Origin: Closterium sp. Naga37s-1
Taxonomy: Eukaryota; Streptophyta; Zygnematophyceae; Desmidiales; Closteriaceae
Assembly (NCBI GenBank): GCA_947471745.1
Contig: CANJKZ010000724.1
Span: 1,178,001 to 1,242,000 of the forward strand
Direction of reading: 5' to 3'
Length of the DNA: 64,000 nt
Part shown: positions 9,849 through 21,849 of the stretch, one piece after another
Position numbering within the stretch: position 1 is the stretch's first letter
Layout of the letters: the number at the start of each line of letters is the position of its first letter
Position numbers and translations under genes: made by a program
The notes under the pieces: model-generated
Database searches by the model: none
What the model was told of the DNA's origin: nothing
What the model saw: only the letters and a program-made list of their open reading frames with translations

Positions 9849-11465
9849 CGGCATGGGCACGTGGGAGCTGGTAGAACGCCCGCGCGGTGTGAACATCATG
9901 AAGAACCGCTGGGTGCTGATGACCAAGTACCACATCGACGACACGGTCGCCCGCGAGAAGGCGCGCTTGGTCGTGAAGGGCTTCACGCAGGTGTACGGCG
10001 CCGACTACGATGAGACGCACGCGCCGGTGAGCAGCTACATCACGCTGAGGATCTTCCTCAGCATCGTCGCTGTTCTGGACCTACACCTGATGCAGCTCGA
10101 CATGAAGAACGCCTTCATGCAGAGCAAGCTCGACAGGGTGCTGTACATGTACCAGCCGGACTACTATGACGACGGGACCGGCCGGGTGTGCAAGCTGCTG
10201 AAGAGTCTGTACGGGCTGAAGCAGTCGCCGCTGTTGCGGTACAAGGCGCTCGACGACGTGCTGACTGGCGCCGACTAGAAAGAAGAGCCAGGTCGATGAC
10301 GCGCTGTACTTCAAGGTCGGCGACGACGGGGTGACCTGCTCGGTGCTGGTCTACGTCGACGACCTGCTCGCTGCCAGCAGCAGCACCGCGATGCTGAAGG
10401 ATCTGAAGGAGCTGATGGAGGCCGCCTTTGAGCTGCGCAAAATCAGCCCGGTCGAGAGGTACCTCGGGCTGGAGATGCTGGCGAGGAAGCTGTGGTTGCA
10501 CCAGCAGTCGTATGTCGACAAGCTGCGCAGGCGCTTCATCGACGAGGAGCAGACTGGCTGATCCCGAAGACGCCAGTCTCCGTCGACGCCTACGCCGAGC
10601 TGACATTCGACGACGAGGATGCTCACGAGCGCGAGGAGGAGGAATACCGGCAGAAGGTCGGCTCGCTGCAGTTCGCGGTGACGACGACGAGGCCGGACAT
10701 CGCTTTCGCGTGCAGCAAGCTGGGGAGCGGCCTGACGGTGAGGAGCGACCAGCACTGGCGTGAGGTCGACCGCTGCCTCGCCTCCTCGCCGACACCCATG
10801 ACACCGCCCTGGAGTTTGGCGGTGGACCAGAGTCGCTGAGGTAAGTAGGCTACGTGGACGCCAACGACGCTGGCGACAAGCAGAACAGGACGAGCACGGA
10901 CGGCTACGTGTTCGGCTTCGGAGGAGCAGCCGTCTTCTGGTCGAGCCAGCGCATCAAGTGCGCGACGCTCTCCTCGACCGAGTCGGAGTACGTCGCGGCT
11001 CCGGAGGCCGGCAAGGAGGGACGCCAAGTTCGGTTCCTCCTTGCAGAATTCAAGCTTCTCGCCGACTGTCCTCCAAGTGGACAACACGTCTGCCATCACG
11101 GTCACTGAGGGCTTGGGTCTGAAGGGCAACCTCGAGCGCATGGAGCGACGCTACGCCTGGCTGCAGCAGATGGTGAAGCGCGGGAAGTTCGTGCTGAGGT
11201 ACATCCCGACCACCGAGCAGCCGGCCGACTTCCTGACGAAGGTGCTGCAATTTCAGGCTTTCAACCGGTGCTCTGTCGCGATCGGCCAAGTGCGCCTGGC
11301 CGACGTCGGCGACGGCGACGACGATGTGCAGCAGTAGGTACCGTGCCCTTCTGCACAGCTGGTGCGGTGACGGCGTGCTGTATGTGGGGTGCACGCCAAG
11401 GACGAGTTTTCTCCGTGGAATACTGCCGTGTGGGTGGAAAGCCCAAGCGTGAGCGCGGCAGGGGA
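9849..11465 (+). mobile_element. Element H: family-2 Ty1/copia, RT-RNase H part only, broken
   Basis: Plus-strand copia remnant. It opens inside pol with GTWELVERPRGV, continues through RT (KARLVVKGFTQVYGADYDETHAPVSS, LDMKNAFMQSKLDRVLYMYQ, SLYGLKQSP, VLVYVDDLLAASS), then RNase H (CATLSSTESEYVAA, YIPTTEQPADFLTKVLQ). It is very similar to element G on the opposite strand further along. After the end of the coding part comes a leader to a purine tract (GCGGCAGGGGAG, ending at 11465). The 5' half is missing, apparently because element 2 landed here. Several breaks. Confidence 0.88.
9860..11337 (+). pseudogene. Element H RT and RNase H remnant
   Basis: Family-2 pol C-terminal half. RT palm motif YVDDLLAASSSTAMLK lies near 10350-10400. 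The RNase H region holds RTSTDGYVFGFGGAAVFWSS and STESEYVAAPE near 10890-11010. The C-terminus ends in a short acidic tail (DVGDGDDDVQQ). Identity to element G is high through the region, so the two copies belong to one family. Part of a broken element. Confidence 0.85.
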
Positions 11466-11861
11466 GTATTGACGGTAATAGGTTGTTGGCCCCGCCCTTG
11501 CAGGGGCGATGCTGACTTCCTAGTCGGACGCGCGGGTAGTGCGGCCGATCGTTCTGCAGGGCTCGACGTGTGCTGGTCGACAGGGCTGTCGACCTGTAGG
11601 CGACCGTTGCAATGCAGCCGTCGATAGGAGCCGGCGGTCTAGTTCGACAGGGGAGGTCGATGGAGCAGTCCGTTGACCTGCGGGTGACCTGCGGGCAGCT
11701 GTCGAGGACTGGAGCTCGACGGCTGCATCTGATCGTGCTAGTCGACGGGACTGTCGACCAGGGTAGTTCGACGGGGAGGTCGACGGAGCAGTCCGTCGAC
11801 CTGCGTACGACATGTGAGCGGCAGTTGACGAGGGGAGCTGGGCGACAGCAGCTTACAGAGT
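11466..11861 (+). repeat. LTR-like tail of element H, truncated
   Basis: Begins immediately after the purine tract of H, where a 3' LTR is expected. It is rich in GTCGAC or TCGACAGG-like words (for example CTGGTCGACAGGGCTGTCGACCTG) and has a CCCCGCCCT..GGGCG block near its start, as does the LTR of element G. Overall it has diverged strongly from G. Its right end runs into satellite at about 11862. Assignment as LTR is inference from position. Confidence 0.55.
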
Positions 11862-12539
11862 AAGTGCGTCACTTACCCATATGGTTGGTACAAAGAGTAA
11901 CTGCGTCATTTACCAATTTTGTTGGTACCTTGAGTAGGTGCGTTATTTACCGATATGGTTGGTACAATGAATAAGTGCATCAGTTACCCATATGGTTGGT
12001 ACAAAGAGCATGTGCGTCTCTTACCTATTTGGTTGGTACTATGAGTAAGTGCGTCACTTATCCATATGGTTGGTGCAAAGAGTAAGTGCGTCACTTACAT
12101 ATATGTTTGTTAGACTGAGTAAGTGCGTCACTTACCCATATGGTTGTTACATAGAGTAAGTGCGTCACTTTTCCATATGGTTGGTACAAAGACTAAGTGC
12201 GTCACTTACCCATTTGGTTGGTACGTCACTTACCCATTTTGTTGGTACAATGAGGAAGTACATCTTTTACCCATTTGGTTAATAGAAAGAGAAAGTGGGA
12301 TACTTATCCATATAGTTGGTACAAAGAATACATGCGTCCTACAAATAGTAAGTGCGCCACTTACCCATTTGGTTGGTACAAGGAGTACGTGCGCCGCTTA
12401 CCCATATGGTTGGTACAACGAGTAAATGCGTCACTTACCCATATGGTTGTTACAAAGAGTAAGTGCGTCACTTATCCATATGGTTGGTACTATGAGTAAG
12501 GGCGTCACTTACCCATATGGTTGGAACAAAGAGTAAGAG
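11862..12539. repeat. 37-bp satellite array, copy 2
   Basis: About 18 units of the same 37-bp monomer as at 1-397 (AGTAAGTGCGTCACTTACCC plus ATATGGTTGGTACAAAG). Some units are shortened or rearranged around 12210-12340. Bounded on the left by element H and on the right by a shortened family-1 LTR. Confidence 0.94.
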
Positions 12540-12864
12540 TTGGGTGCAAATTCACTTTGCACCACATCCTGCCGTCTGTTTGTACGCGTAAGCATGTGCG
12601 AATGCATTTGCATGTGAATGGAATGTTCGCGTGTTTGTTTGCTTTCGCAATTTTCGCTTGAAGCATTTTCGTTTGAGAAATCTTCAGAAGGTACTCTTGC
12701 TATTTGATTCCGTTCTTCTTATTCCTCTCTCTACAAACTCAGAACCGAGGATAGGGGCTGGTCTTGTACCAGGCACCCAAGGACCCTTGGAGGTGACCCC
12801 CAAGAGAGGATTAAGTTTGAATTGCGTCTTAGTAGCTTGAGTTCATTAGGCCCTTACACCAACA
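12540..12864 (+). repeat. Shortened family-1 LTR inside satellite
   Basis: Starts with GTTGGGTGCAAATTCACTTTGCAC and ends GGCCCTTACACCAACA, the two ends of the family-1 LTR, but is only about 325 bp instead of 1,092 because the middle is absent. Satellite resumes on both sides, so it was a solo LTR or a recombined element in the array. No clean target duplication was found. Confidence 0.88.
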
Positions 12865-13301
12865 GAAAGTGTGTCACTTTCCCATATGGTTGGTACAAAG
12901 AGTAAGTGTGTTACTTACGCATTTTGGTTGGTACAAAACGTTTGTGCGTCACTTACCCATTTGGTTGGTACACTGAGTAAGTGCGTCACTTACCCATATG
13001 GTTGGTACAACGAGTATGTGCGTCTCTAAATTGTTTGATTGATACTATGAGTAAAATTGTCACTTACCCATATGGTTGGTACAAAAAGTAACTGCGTCAC
13101 TTACCCATTTTGTTGGTACAATGAGTATGTGCGTTACATACCCATATGGTTGGTACAAATATAAAGTGCGTCACATACCCATATGGTTGGTACAAAGAGT
13201 ATGTGCGTCCCTTGCCTATTTTGTTGGTACTATGAGTAAGTGCGTCACTTACCCATATGCTTGGTACTATGAGAATGTGCGTCAATTACCCATATGGTTG
13301 G
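12865..13301. repeat. 37-bp satellite array, copy 3
   Basis: About 11-12 further units of the 37-bp satellite, continuous with copy 2 apart from the shortened LTR. The 5' LTR of element I begins directly after a CATATGGTTGG unit end. Confidence 0.94.
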
Positions 13302-16300
13302 TGTTGGGTGCAAATTTACTTTGCACGAAACTCTGCTGTCTGATTCTACGAGCTTACGCGTGAATAGAATGTTCGTGTTTTTATTTTGTTTTTTCCAATT
13401 TCCGCTTAATGCATTTACAGGTACTCGCGCAATGTTCGCTTCGGCACAACATTGTACGCGCTATTAACCGTGCAAGCAGAAAGGACGAGCTCGCAAAGGA
13501 ACCCGAGATGGAAGCTTTGCAGTTCGGTTCATTTGAATGCGCAGATTCAGTTTTATCCAACTCCGAATTGTACTACTTTGTTAGGAAAACTATAGGGTAG
13601 CAGGGCAGGCACTATAGGGGCACAATTAGGTGAAGATTGGATGATGTTTGTCTGTATCTGCATGCTACAGGGTCAGGGGAAACCAGGGGAACCACAATTT
13701 GGCTGGTTCGGCAAGGCCAAAACAGGTTCTGTTTTTGGGACCTGAACCTGGTTGTCGTTTTCCCATGTTAGAAAAACAGAACCAGACGACGCTAGGGACA
13801 CGCTGTCCAATTCGTAACTCTGCAATGGCAGAACTTTTCGCGAGGCAACTTGGCTCTTTTGAAAGCTCCTTGAGCGATATAACGAATTTTCAGCTTAATC
13901 TGATCGACGGTCTGCATGGCACGCTGCGCGACGTTCAAGGTACTCTTGCTGTTTTGACTAAGTCCCTCTGAATCCCTCTCGGACCCGAGGATAGGGGCTG
14001 GTCTTGTACCCCAGGGAACCTTGGAGGTGACCCCGAGGAGAGGTTTTAGTTTGAGTTTATTAGAACCTTACACTAACAAGCTGGTATCAGAGCTGCGTTA
14101 TAGCGATCCTCGTTATAGGTAGCTATGGCGGGAAAGGATTCGGCGGGAGCTAGTGAATCTTCAGCCCAAGATCGTAGCGGTAGCCAAGATTCTGGTGTTT
14201 CGGCGCCAAGGGGAGTACGAACAAACCAGGGCTCGCTAATCAAGGGGGTGCTGAAGGTGGTTGGTGACCGCGGGAATCACCTACCTGGAGCAGACCAAGT
14301 GCCTGAAGATGCTCTTGCTGCTGCCGGAGTCGTGGCTTCAATACACGAGCGGATTGAGCCTGCCGCAAAACCAGAGCTTGTGGACGCTCGAGTGGGTGCG
14401 CACGAAGATCCTGGAGGAGGTTTTCCGTCGCCGCAAACTGAGGGGTGAAGACAACGGCAGCGGCGGTTACGGCATGCAAGGGAGCCGACGTGGCAGAGGA
14501 CGTGGCTTCGGTGGTGCCGGTTGCGGTCCAAAGAAGGACGACGACTCCAACGACCAAAATAGAGGTACCGGTTGGGGTCGCGGTGAAAAATCTGGACACG
14601 GGGGCGGATCGGGTGCTGGTGTCAAAATCAAAAGGAGCTGCTGGTATTGTGAGAAGGAGGGTCATCCCTGGTTCTTGTGCTATAAGAATCCCGAAGTCTG
14701 GACCCCCCAGAATCGCCATCAGGATGGCGGCGCGCAGAGCAACAAAAAAAGCAGCGCAAATATGGTCGCAGATTCGTCCGACGACAACCCGAAAGGCAAA
14801 GGCGGTGCCGAGAAGAAAAAGGAGCGCACCGCGGGGAAGTTCTTCCTTGTTGGAGACGAGGGGAAGCAAGGAGATGGTTCTGCCAGGGTCGGAGCAGAAT
14901 TTCACCCCCCTCGACCATTGGGTGTTGGGCACGGGAGCTGCGTGGACGATGACGCCGCGCAAGGACCTGCTGGAGGACGTAGGCGCTGCACCGATCTCTG
15001 TGGTGTGCTCTGCATCTGGACATGCGCTGAAGGTGGTTGGTGCGGGACGGGCTGCGTTTAAGGGAGCAGATGGCAAGACGGTGGTGCTGCACGAAGTTCT
15101 GCTCGTCCCCGGCCTCAAGGCCAACCTCATCTCCCTCCGTAAGCTTGTCAAGGCTGGGTTGAGCAATAGCACGGATGGGGCACGCACTTACAAGGGGCAG
15201 ATGGGCAATCGGGTGCTTTGGGATCTGCACGAGAGTAAGGACGTGTACAGATCCATGTGGCAGCTGCCGGCGTTGGCGTGGCTCGGCGGGGGGCAGGCTA
15301 GAGAGGGGTCTGCGTCCCAGGAGGGGTGCAACGCCGTGGGGGCCGTTGGTGTGAAAGTGTCGGCCAGATCTGGGGAGACCGAGTGGGCAACGGCACACCG
15401 ACGCTTGAAGCAGCTGGAGAAGGATGGGGCCGTTAAGGGCTTGGAGCTGAACGGCCAGCCACCCGATGAGAACTGTGAAATTTGCCTACTTTCAAAATTC
15501 ACCCGTTTCCCCTTTTATAGTGTGGCTGGCAGGAGCAAGAAGCCTTTGTAGCTGGTCAACATGGACTTGGTGGGGCCGCTGCCGGTTCAGGGGCACAAGG
15601 GGGAGCGTTACTTCCTGACCATTGTAGATGTCTGGAGCATGCTTATGTAGGCATACCCACTGAAACAGAAAGACCAGGCCGCCTCCACGGTACGGGATTA
15701 TTGGCTGCAGTTCGTGGAGAAGCGAACGGAGTGTGTGGTGAAGCGGATCAGGACAGACCCGGGTGGTGAGTTCCTTGGAGCTGAGATGACGGCCTGGCTT
15801 AAGAATCAGGAAATCCGGAGGGAGCTGACACACCACAGTCCAACGGTGTAGCAGAACGGGCGAACCGGACCATTCTAGAGACAGCTAGGGCGCTACTCAT
15901 AGAATCTGGACTGGGCAACTCCATATGGCCCCACGCTGTCCGGCACGCTACAGTCGCTAGGAACAAGGTGCTCTCCAAGGTTGGAGATGACTCCTGGGTG
16001 CCGCTGGTGGACATTCTGCGGGTGTTCGGTTGCATGGCAGTCGCCCACGTCCCCAAAGTCTACCGAAGTAAGTTGGGGGCAAGTGCAATCTGGTGTGTGC
16101 ATTTGGGGCTGTCTGCTGAGAGCAAGGGATGGCTGCTGTGGGAACCATCCAAAGGTGTCATGTTTGACAGTAGGGATGTGAGATTCATTGAGGGCATGAC
16201 GTATAGGAGCTGGGAGAAACAGCTGGAGGCCAATGTGTCCCAGAAGATGGAGCAGATCACCATGCAGCTGGACCTGAGTCCTAGTGTGTGGGAGGGGGGA

Positions 16301-16915
16301 GAGGAGGCAGCTGCAGAGGGTGGTGATGGAGAGAAGGTACAGGAGGTACCTGCTGGTGGAGTAGATGGTGTGGAAACTAGCGGTAGCACAAGTGGAGCTG
16401 CTGGATCTGAGGGAGGAGAGCAGCAGCAAGGCAAAGCTACCATCAAGGAGGAAGCCGAAGGGTGTTATTGTGAAGGGATGGGAAACACCCGTCACTAGGC
16501 CAGGACGTACCTGCATGGCAACAAGGAAGCTGGCTGCGGGATCTGATGTAGCAGAGCAGCAGGTTGGGAACGAGGAGGCAATGCTGTTTTGCTTCATGGC
16601 TATGACCCGGATGACGAGGACGAACCTGCCTACTGTTTTCTTGCCCCTGCACCAGAGGAACCAGCTAGCATGGAGAAGGCACTAGCTGGACCAGATAGGG
16701 ATAAGTGGCTGGCTTCCAGGGATGCTGAGTACCCGAGCCAGCTCGAGAATAAGACTTGGGATCTGGTGGTGCTGCCTGAGGGGAAGAAAGCGGTACAGTG
16801 CAGGTGGGTGCTGAGGATCAAGACCGATGACAAGGGGCAGGTCACGATCTACAAGAGTAGGCTGGTGGCTAAGGGGTTTTAGCAGAAGGAGAAGCAGGAC
16901 TTCAACGAGATCTCT
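13302..16915 (+). mobile_element. Element I: family-1 Ty1/copia, broken and truncated
   Basis: Plus-strand relative of intact element A. Parts: a shortened 5' LTR (13302-14078), primer-binding site TGGTATCAGAGC (14082-14093), Gag remnant from 14125 with the zinc knuckle CWYCEKEGHPWFLC (near 14640), protease region (near 14930-15200), integrase (about 15370-16200), the acidic linker and the first part of RT (WVLRIKTDDKGQVTIYKSR). It stops in RT at about 16915, where minus-strand fragment J begins. Many breaks; old. It was inserted into the satellite array. Confidence 0.9.
14125..16900 (+). pseudogene. Element I Gag-Pol remnant
   Basis: Gag start MAGKDSAGASESSAQDR matches element A (MAGNTSTGAGESSAQDR). 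Later parts match A block by block: the CCHC knuckle, TPRKDLLEDVGAAPI protease region, KFTRFPFYSVAGRSKKPL, integrase wording (AVAHVPKVYRSKLGASAIW) and the RT fingers. Several blocks of Gag are missing relative to A. Not functional. Confidence 0.87.
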
Positions 16916-16918
16916 CAA

Positions 16919-18000
16919 AATTCACGCTGCTGGTACCCAGGACCGGCACCTCCAGCTACAGCACCCCCAGGACCAGCACTCCCAGCGTCAGCACCCACGA
17001 TGTACCAGTACCTTCAGCTCCTCCATGATTACTGCCACTCTTCCGCCGTCCCTGCCCACCGGAGGCAGCTTCGACTGCAACTTCCGCCGGAGCAGTAGGC
17101 TCGGCAACAGAATTAGATGCTCCGGGGGTAGGGAGCTGGGGCGGAGCGCACCCTCAAAGCGAGTCTTGAAGGCGAGTCTCGACCTAGAGTGGTCGTAAAG
17201 GGGTCGATGGTGGGGCGTATGGGGTGTAAGGCGAGGAGGGCGTCAAGAACAGACGCGATGGGGGTAGGGAGGCGGGTCGCCAGGATGTACAGCGAGATGC
17301 ATAGGGGGAGGGTGCGTAACGATATCCTCAGCAGTGCAAGGAGCGCGGTAACCAGCGTCAAGCGTGCGCATGTGAGTAATAAGGTTAACGACAGTGGAGA
17401 ACACATGGAGATCAGGGAAGAGGACAGAAATGGCAAGGTATCCCAGTGTAGCATAGGAGCGGGTGGAATAGCGAGCAATAATGGCATCAAAACACTCCAT
17501 CGACGCAACTTGGCGAAAGTGAACTCGCTCGTCCGTCGGCAGGATGCGGTGAAGATCAAGTCTCGCATCAGCGTCACGCGTCTGCCACACCGAGTACGTA
17601 CGTCGAGCTGCCTTGTAAGTCTCATGGTCCACCATCGTGGCCTTGGTAGTAAGAGGAGAACCACGCTCAGGGGCGGGCAGCTAACCGAGGGCGTAGGCGT
17701 ACAAGGTGTCGCCATCCTTGTGCTGGCTCTGGAGGTGGGGCGTGGCATCAAGCCACTGGTCAAAATCGATCGCCCGCCCCTCCGCATCGAGCCAAAAGAC
17801 ACCCTCGGATGATATGGTAGGAGTGAACAGGGGCATGGTTATAAGCCCACCAGCGGCGAGCCAGAATAATAAACACAGAACGAACACAAAGTGATCAGAG
17901 ACGCACAGCGGATGGTGCAGTAGCAGGCAGGCAGCTGCAGTGGTGGCAGATGCCACCTGCGGCGGTAGGCAGGAATACAAGGAAAAGGTCTGAAATAAAA
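16919..18000 (-). mobile_element. Fragment J: Gag piece of a family-3 copia element
   Basis: Minus-strand Gag remnant. Its N-terminal part reads EGVFWLDAEGRAIDFDQWLD (near 17750-17820) and aligns with the Gag start of element K (SSRVLRFDAEGRLIEFSTWL). Further on, RVHFRQVASMECFDAIIARYST matches TVHFSQCNSAKVMYDAIVARYST of K. Towards 16920-17010 the sequence turns into the CCAGCAC/CTCCAGC-type repeat that typifies the family-3 linker, so sequence between has been lost. No LTR is visible. Its left end abuts element I. Confidence 0.75.
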
Positions 18001-18715
18001 GACAATCGATTATCTATAGCTCCAATATATCTTCCACAAACTACATTAGAATTCGCATCGAGAATATACAAAAATATTTGATCGAACGCCCCAAAAAAAT
18101 AAGGGCAAGAAACGATATGCTTGTAGCGGCTTTATTAGGCGGGTTAGTCTGATAAAGTGTAAAGAAACAACTTTTCCTTACGCCTTTTGTGCCACACTAC
18201 ATACCGCGTACAGGGCTATTCCCGCCACTGTACACCCAACAGTAGCCCATTACCACCTCGCGACACTCGCCTCGATACTGTTCCCGCCATCACGACCATC
18301 GTGCCCAAACCACCCATGACCCGGCCCTACGCCTCGACATTTCCCAACCTTTGTGCTAGGCCCGTGGGGCAACCCTTCTCGAGCGCGTTACCGTAACCGA
18401 ATGCTTTTGCTATTTAACAATTCGCTCATGCCTTCGCTCATTGTACTATTTTGCTTCGATAGTGCAATTCTCGCTCGTTCACTCAATTGCACTGAAATCT
18501 ATCGTACGAACGGTGGCCCGTCCGGACTTTGGTAGGGTTACATTTGTCGCTGGATTTCGTGACAAGGTTCGCAAGACCTTATGCGACGTCGCATGCGTCC
18601 GGACGTAATATGACACTTTCCTGTAAAAAATGGTCCCGACAACCCAGTTGACACCGTCCAAACGTCTTAGAGTCTTAGGTATGTGGGAAGAATGGTTGTT
18701 AGACTAGTGAAAGGG
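18001..18715. other. Unassigned stretch, no gene seen
   Basis: A less GC-rich stretch with no similarity to other parts of the window and no convincing gene. Short frames of 60-70 codons occur on both strands without recognisable domains. A GTTGACA word near 18648 could be the edge of a family-3 LTR, but no full LTR can be delimited. This is the best candidate for low-copy host DNA in the window. Confidence 0.5.
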
Positions 18716-18966
18716 GGGGGTGTGTACAAGAAGAGTGTCAAGAGATATGTGTACCCCCTAAGATGTACCTCACCACAAAGGCTAAGTGAGGGGCATCAAA
18801 ACAAGCAAGACAATCAAGTGGTCACAAGACCAGTCAAGAGAACCAACACATCAAAGCTTAGGGTGGATCACGAAGTCACCACACAGTCTAAGCACAAGCA
18901 AGAGGCCACAAGGCCAGTTCAAGGGTTCACGGATATGTACAAGACTATAGCAACCGAGGGCCTACC

Positions 18967-20660
18967 TCAACCAAGGGCTAGCTGCAGACAAAACCTGTAG
19001 TGGTCACCGGGCGGAAGGGCCTTGGTGAAGATGTCTGCGGTGTTGGCCGTTGAGGCCACAAAGTCCAAACGTGCTTGGTCGCGTTGCTGCAGCTCTCGCA
19101 GTGGAAAGTACCTCACGTCGATGTGCTTCACTCTGCTCTCTAGTTGAGGCTCTCGACACAGGAGGATCATGGCCTTATTGTCAGCGAAAAAAGTCGGTGC
19201 TGAGCTCGGCTGCTCACCAAGGTTGGTGAGCAAGAAGGTCAACCAGCGAAGTTCCTACGTAGCCATGGCACCGGCGTAGATCTCGGCCTCAGCGCTAGAC
19301 TGCGCCACAGACGACGACCGGGTAGACCTCCACGACACAGCACCAGAGCCCAAGCTGAAACAGTAGCCCTGCGTAGACCTCTGGGTCTCCACGCCGTCAA
19401 CGTAGGAAGAGTCGCAGTGACCGGTGAGCACAACGGCCTGTGTCCCTCCCAGCACAAGCCCCATGCCTGATGTAGTCGCCAGATACTTCCCTACGCTCAT
19501 AGCTGCCGCCCAGTGAACAGGACGGTGTCTCCCAGTCACAAAAAAACGAGCCAGGATGCTAAGAGGAAAGGCGAGGTCCGGACGACTACAGGTTATCAGG
19601 TACATGAGGCAACCCACAATCTCTGTGTAGGGGCCACAAGACTCAAAGGGCTCGTCATGAATAGGAGCGGTGCGCCTGTGGTCAATAGCAAGAGGAGTGG
19701 GCTGTGTGGTGGAGAACTGAAGCCTGAACCGCTGAAGGATATGCTACACCATGTGTGACTGAGTCTGAGTGATGGTGCGAGCGGCTCTGTCCCTGGTGAT
19801 CTGCAAGCTAAGGTAGTGGCGCAGTTCACCAAGGTCAGTGCACGTGTGTCTCTTCTGCAGTTCGGACTTCACCTCGGCAAGAGCAACCCCGCCCGCTGTA
19901 GCAAAGACCAAATCGTCGACGTAGACAAGGACGAAGAAAGGTGTGGGCCCAGAACGAACGAACAGCGACGGGTCAGCAGTAGAAGGTCTGGAACCAAGGT
20001 CAGCAAGCGTGGAGCGAAGAGTGTCGTGCCACTCATGAAGCGCTTGGCGAAGACTGTTGACTGGTCGTCTCAGGCTCCACTGGGTCCCAGGCGGGAAGGT
20101 GGCACTGAAGCCAGGAGGACAGTGCAGCCAGATCGCCTCGTGCAGGCGACCCTGAAGAAAGGCAGTAAAGAAGTCCAGTGAGTGCAACTCGTGGTCTCGT
20201 TGTGCCGCAACGTGAAGTAACACCCGAAGAGTAGTGATCTTCGGGGTCGGGGCGAAGGTCTGAAAGAAGTCAACTCCCTCATGCTGACTGAAACCTCTAG
20301 CCACGTAGCGTGCCTTGAAGACAGGCGGTGATCCGGGCGGCCGCTTCACCTTGAAGATCCACATGCCATCTACGTTCGCCCCAGGCGAGGGAACTGCGTC
20401 GACGTACGTGCCTGTGAATCTCCAAGACGCCATCTCTGAGTCCATGGCCGCTATCCACTGGGATGGCCACAGCCCCGACACTTCTCCACGGTACGTGCGA
20501 GGAGTCTGTATGTCAAGGGGGTCGGGGTCTCCCTTAGGGGCTAGCAGCATGGCACAGAGATGGGGAGAAGCGGCTGCCAAGAATTCCAGCTCAAACTGCC
20601 TGTACGTCACAGCCAGGGGCAGACTCACCCCCGCAGACAGAGGACGGGCAGCCACCATGC
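18967..20660 (-). pseudogene. Element K RT-RNase H remnant
   Basis: RT shows FKARYVARGFSQHEGVDFFQ, LDFFTAFLQGRLHEAIWLHC, PVNSLRQALHEWHDTLR and FFVLVYVDDLVFATAGG. RNase H shows GHCDSSYVDGVETQRSTQGY, SSSVAQSSAEAEIYAGAMAT, FADNKAMILLC and FTKALPPGDHYRFC. It covers the RT fingers and palm that element 1 does not show. Part of a broken element. Confidence 0.88.
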
Positions 20661-20829
20661 GGGTGGCGTAGTCAAGGCGGTGGGTGGTGGCAAAGTCAGC
20701 GACAGCGGCAATATGAGCCGAGACAGAAGACAGAGAGGCACGGGGGTCCGTAACAAGAGAGGCGAGAAGATGTGAGAGAACAGGACGAGACGCGCGGTAG
20801 TAGTCAGTGATAGGGTGAGAGGAGGAGGC

Positions 20830-21600
20830 TATAAGGAACGGCTCAGGAGGTTACGGGAGAACAGATGGAGGCGGAGAACGAGAAGGACTAGAACAAAACA
20901 AGGCAGAGCGGAGGTCGGTGACTGGAGACGAGGGGGGCAACAGGAGGAGACGACAGGGACCGAGGAGGAGAGAAAACAGCCGGGGACGGGTCCGGGGGAG
21001 ATAACGGAGGACCCGAAACAGGAGGAGACGGTGAGCGGTCTAGAGGAGGGGAAGGAAGACCAAGGGCCCGAAGGCCACTCACAGGTGGAGACAACTGCTG
21101 TAAAGCTGGTGGCTGCTGCTGCTGCTGCAGCTCCCGCTGCCGCTGCTCCAGCTCCAGCCTCTCCTGCGCCAACCTCTCCTGCTCCTCGCGATCGAGCCGA
21201 CGAAGAGCGTGGAAACGGGTCCGGTAGGGGTCGGGAGGTGGAGTAGGAGCAGCAGGAGCAGCGCCTCCAGCTCCAGCCTCCACAGAATAGCACCTCCAGT
21301 GCCAGCACCGACAGTTCTAGCACCCCCAGCGTCAGCGCCTCCAGCTCTAGCACCCCCAGATCAAGCACCTCCTGTGCAAGTACCTCCAGCTCCAGCACCC
21401 CCAGAACTAGCACCTCCAGTGCGAGTACCTCCAGCTCCAACAACCCCAGAACTAGCACCTCCAGTGCTAGGACCTCCAACTCGAGCACCCCCAGAACTAG
21501 CACCTCCAGTGCCAGTACCTCCAGTTCCAGCACCCTCTAACCAGCACCCCCAGCGCCCGTGTCTCCATCACCAATAGCCTCAGAACCAGCACCTCCAGCC
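20830..21600. repeat. 15-33 bp tandem repeats in integrase-RT linker of element K
   Basis: Tandem, imperfect copies of blocks such as CCAGAACTAGCACCTCCAG and TGCCAGTACCTCCAGCTCC (plus strand) at about 21250-21560. They are followed towards 20900 by purine-rich AGGAGGAGA-type sequence with a short CTGCTGCTGCTGCAG run near 21110-21130. On the minus strand they read as Gly/Ala/Thr-rich or Leu/Glu/Val-rich low complexity, depending on frame. The same position in element 1 is also repeat-expanded. Confidence 0.85.
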
Positions 21601-21849
21601 CCCGTGCCTCCAGCCCCAACACCCCCAAAGTCCACTGCAACCTGTCGCGGTAGTGCCGAAGGCCGCTGCTGTGACTAGGAGGACGACTGTGGGGAAGGAG
21701 GCAAAACCTGACGTGCTACCGAGGGGGGAGGGGTAGCGTGAGACACACCTGACGGGGCAGGACCTGGGGGGGGGGGGTGTACCGGAGGAGAAGGACAAAG
21801 GAGGAGGAGTGGGAGCTAGGAAGAGGGGACGGGGGGGGAGTGGGAGACC

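Noticed and set aside
12540-12864. Target duplication around the shortened LTR in satellite
   Set aside because: Flanking bases are satellite units that resemble each other anyway, and no exact 5-bp match adjoins both ends.
11862-13301. CRISPR array
   Set aside because: The 37-bp units are head-to-tail without unique spacers, vary by point change and sit in clearly eukaryotic retrotransposon DNA.
18187-18535. Small open frames of 60-70 codons as host genes
   Set aside because: No domain, no conservation elsewhere in the window and no codon bias that stands out.
20315-21577. Long plus-strand frames opposite element K (Pro/Ala-rich)
   Set aside because: They are antisense shadows of the repeat-rich linker and RT of K; the minus strand carries the recognisable motifs.
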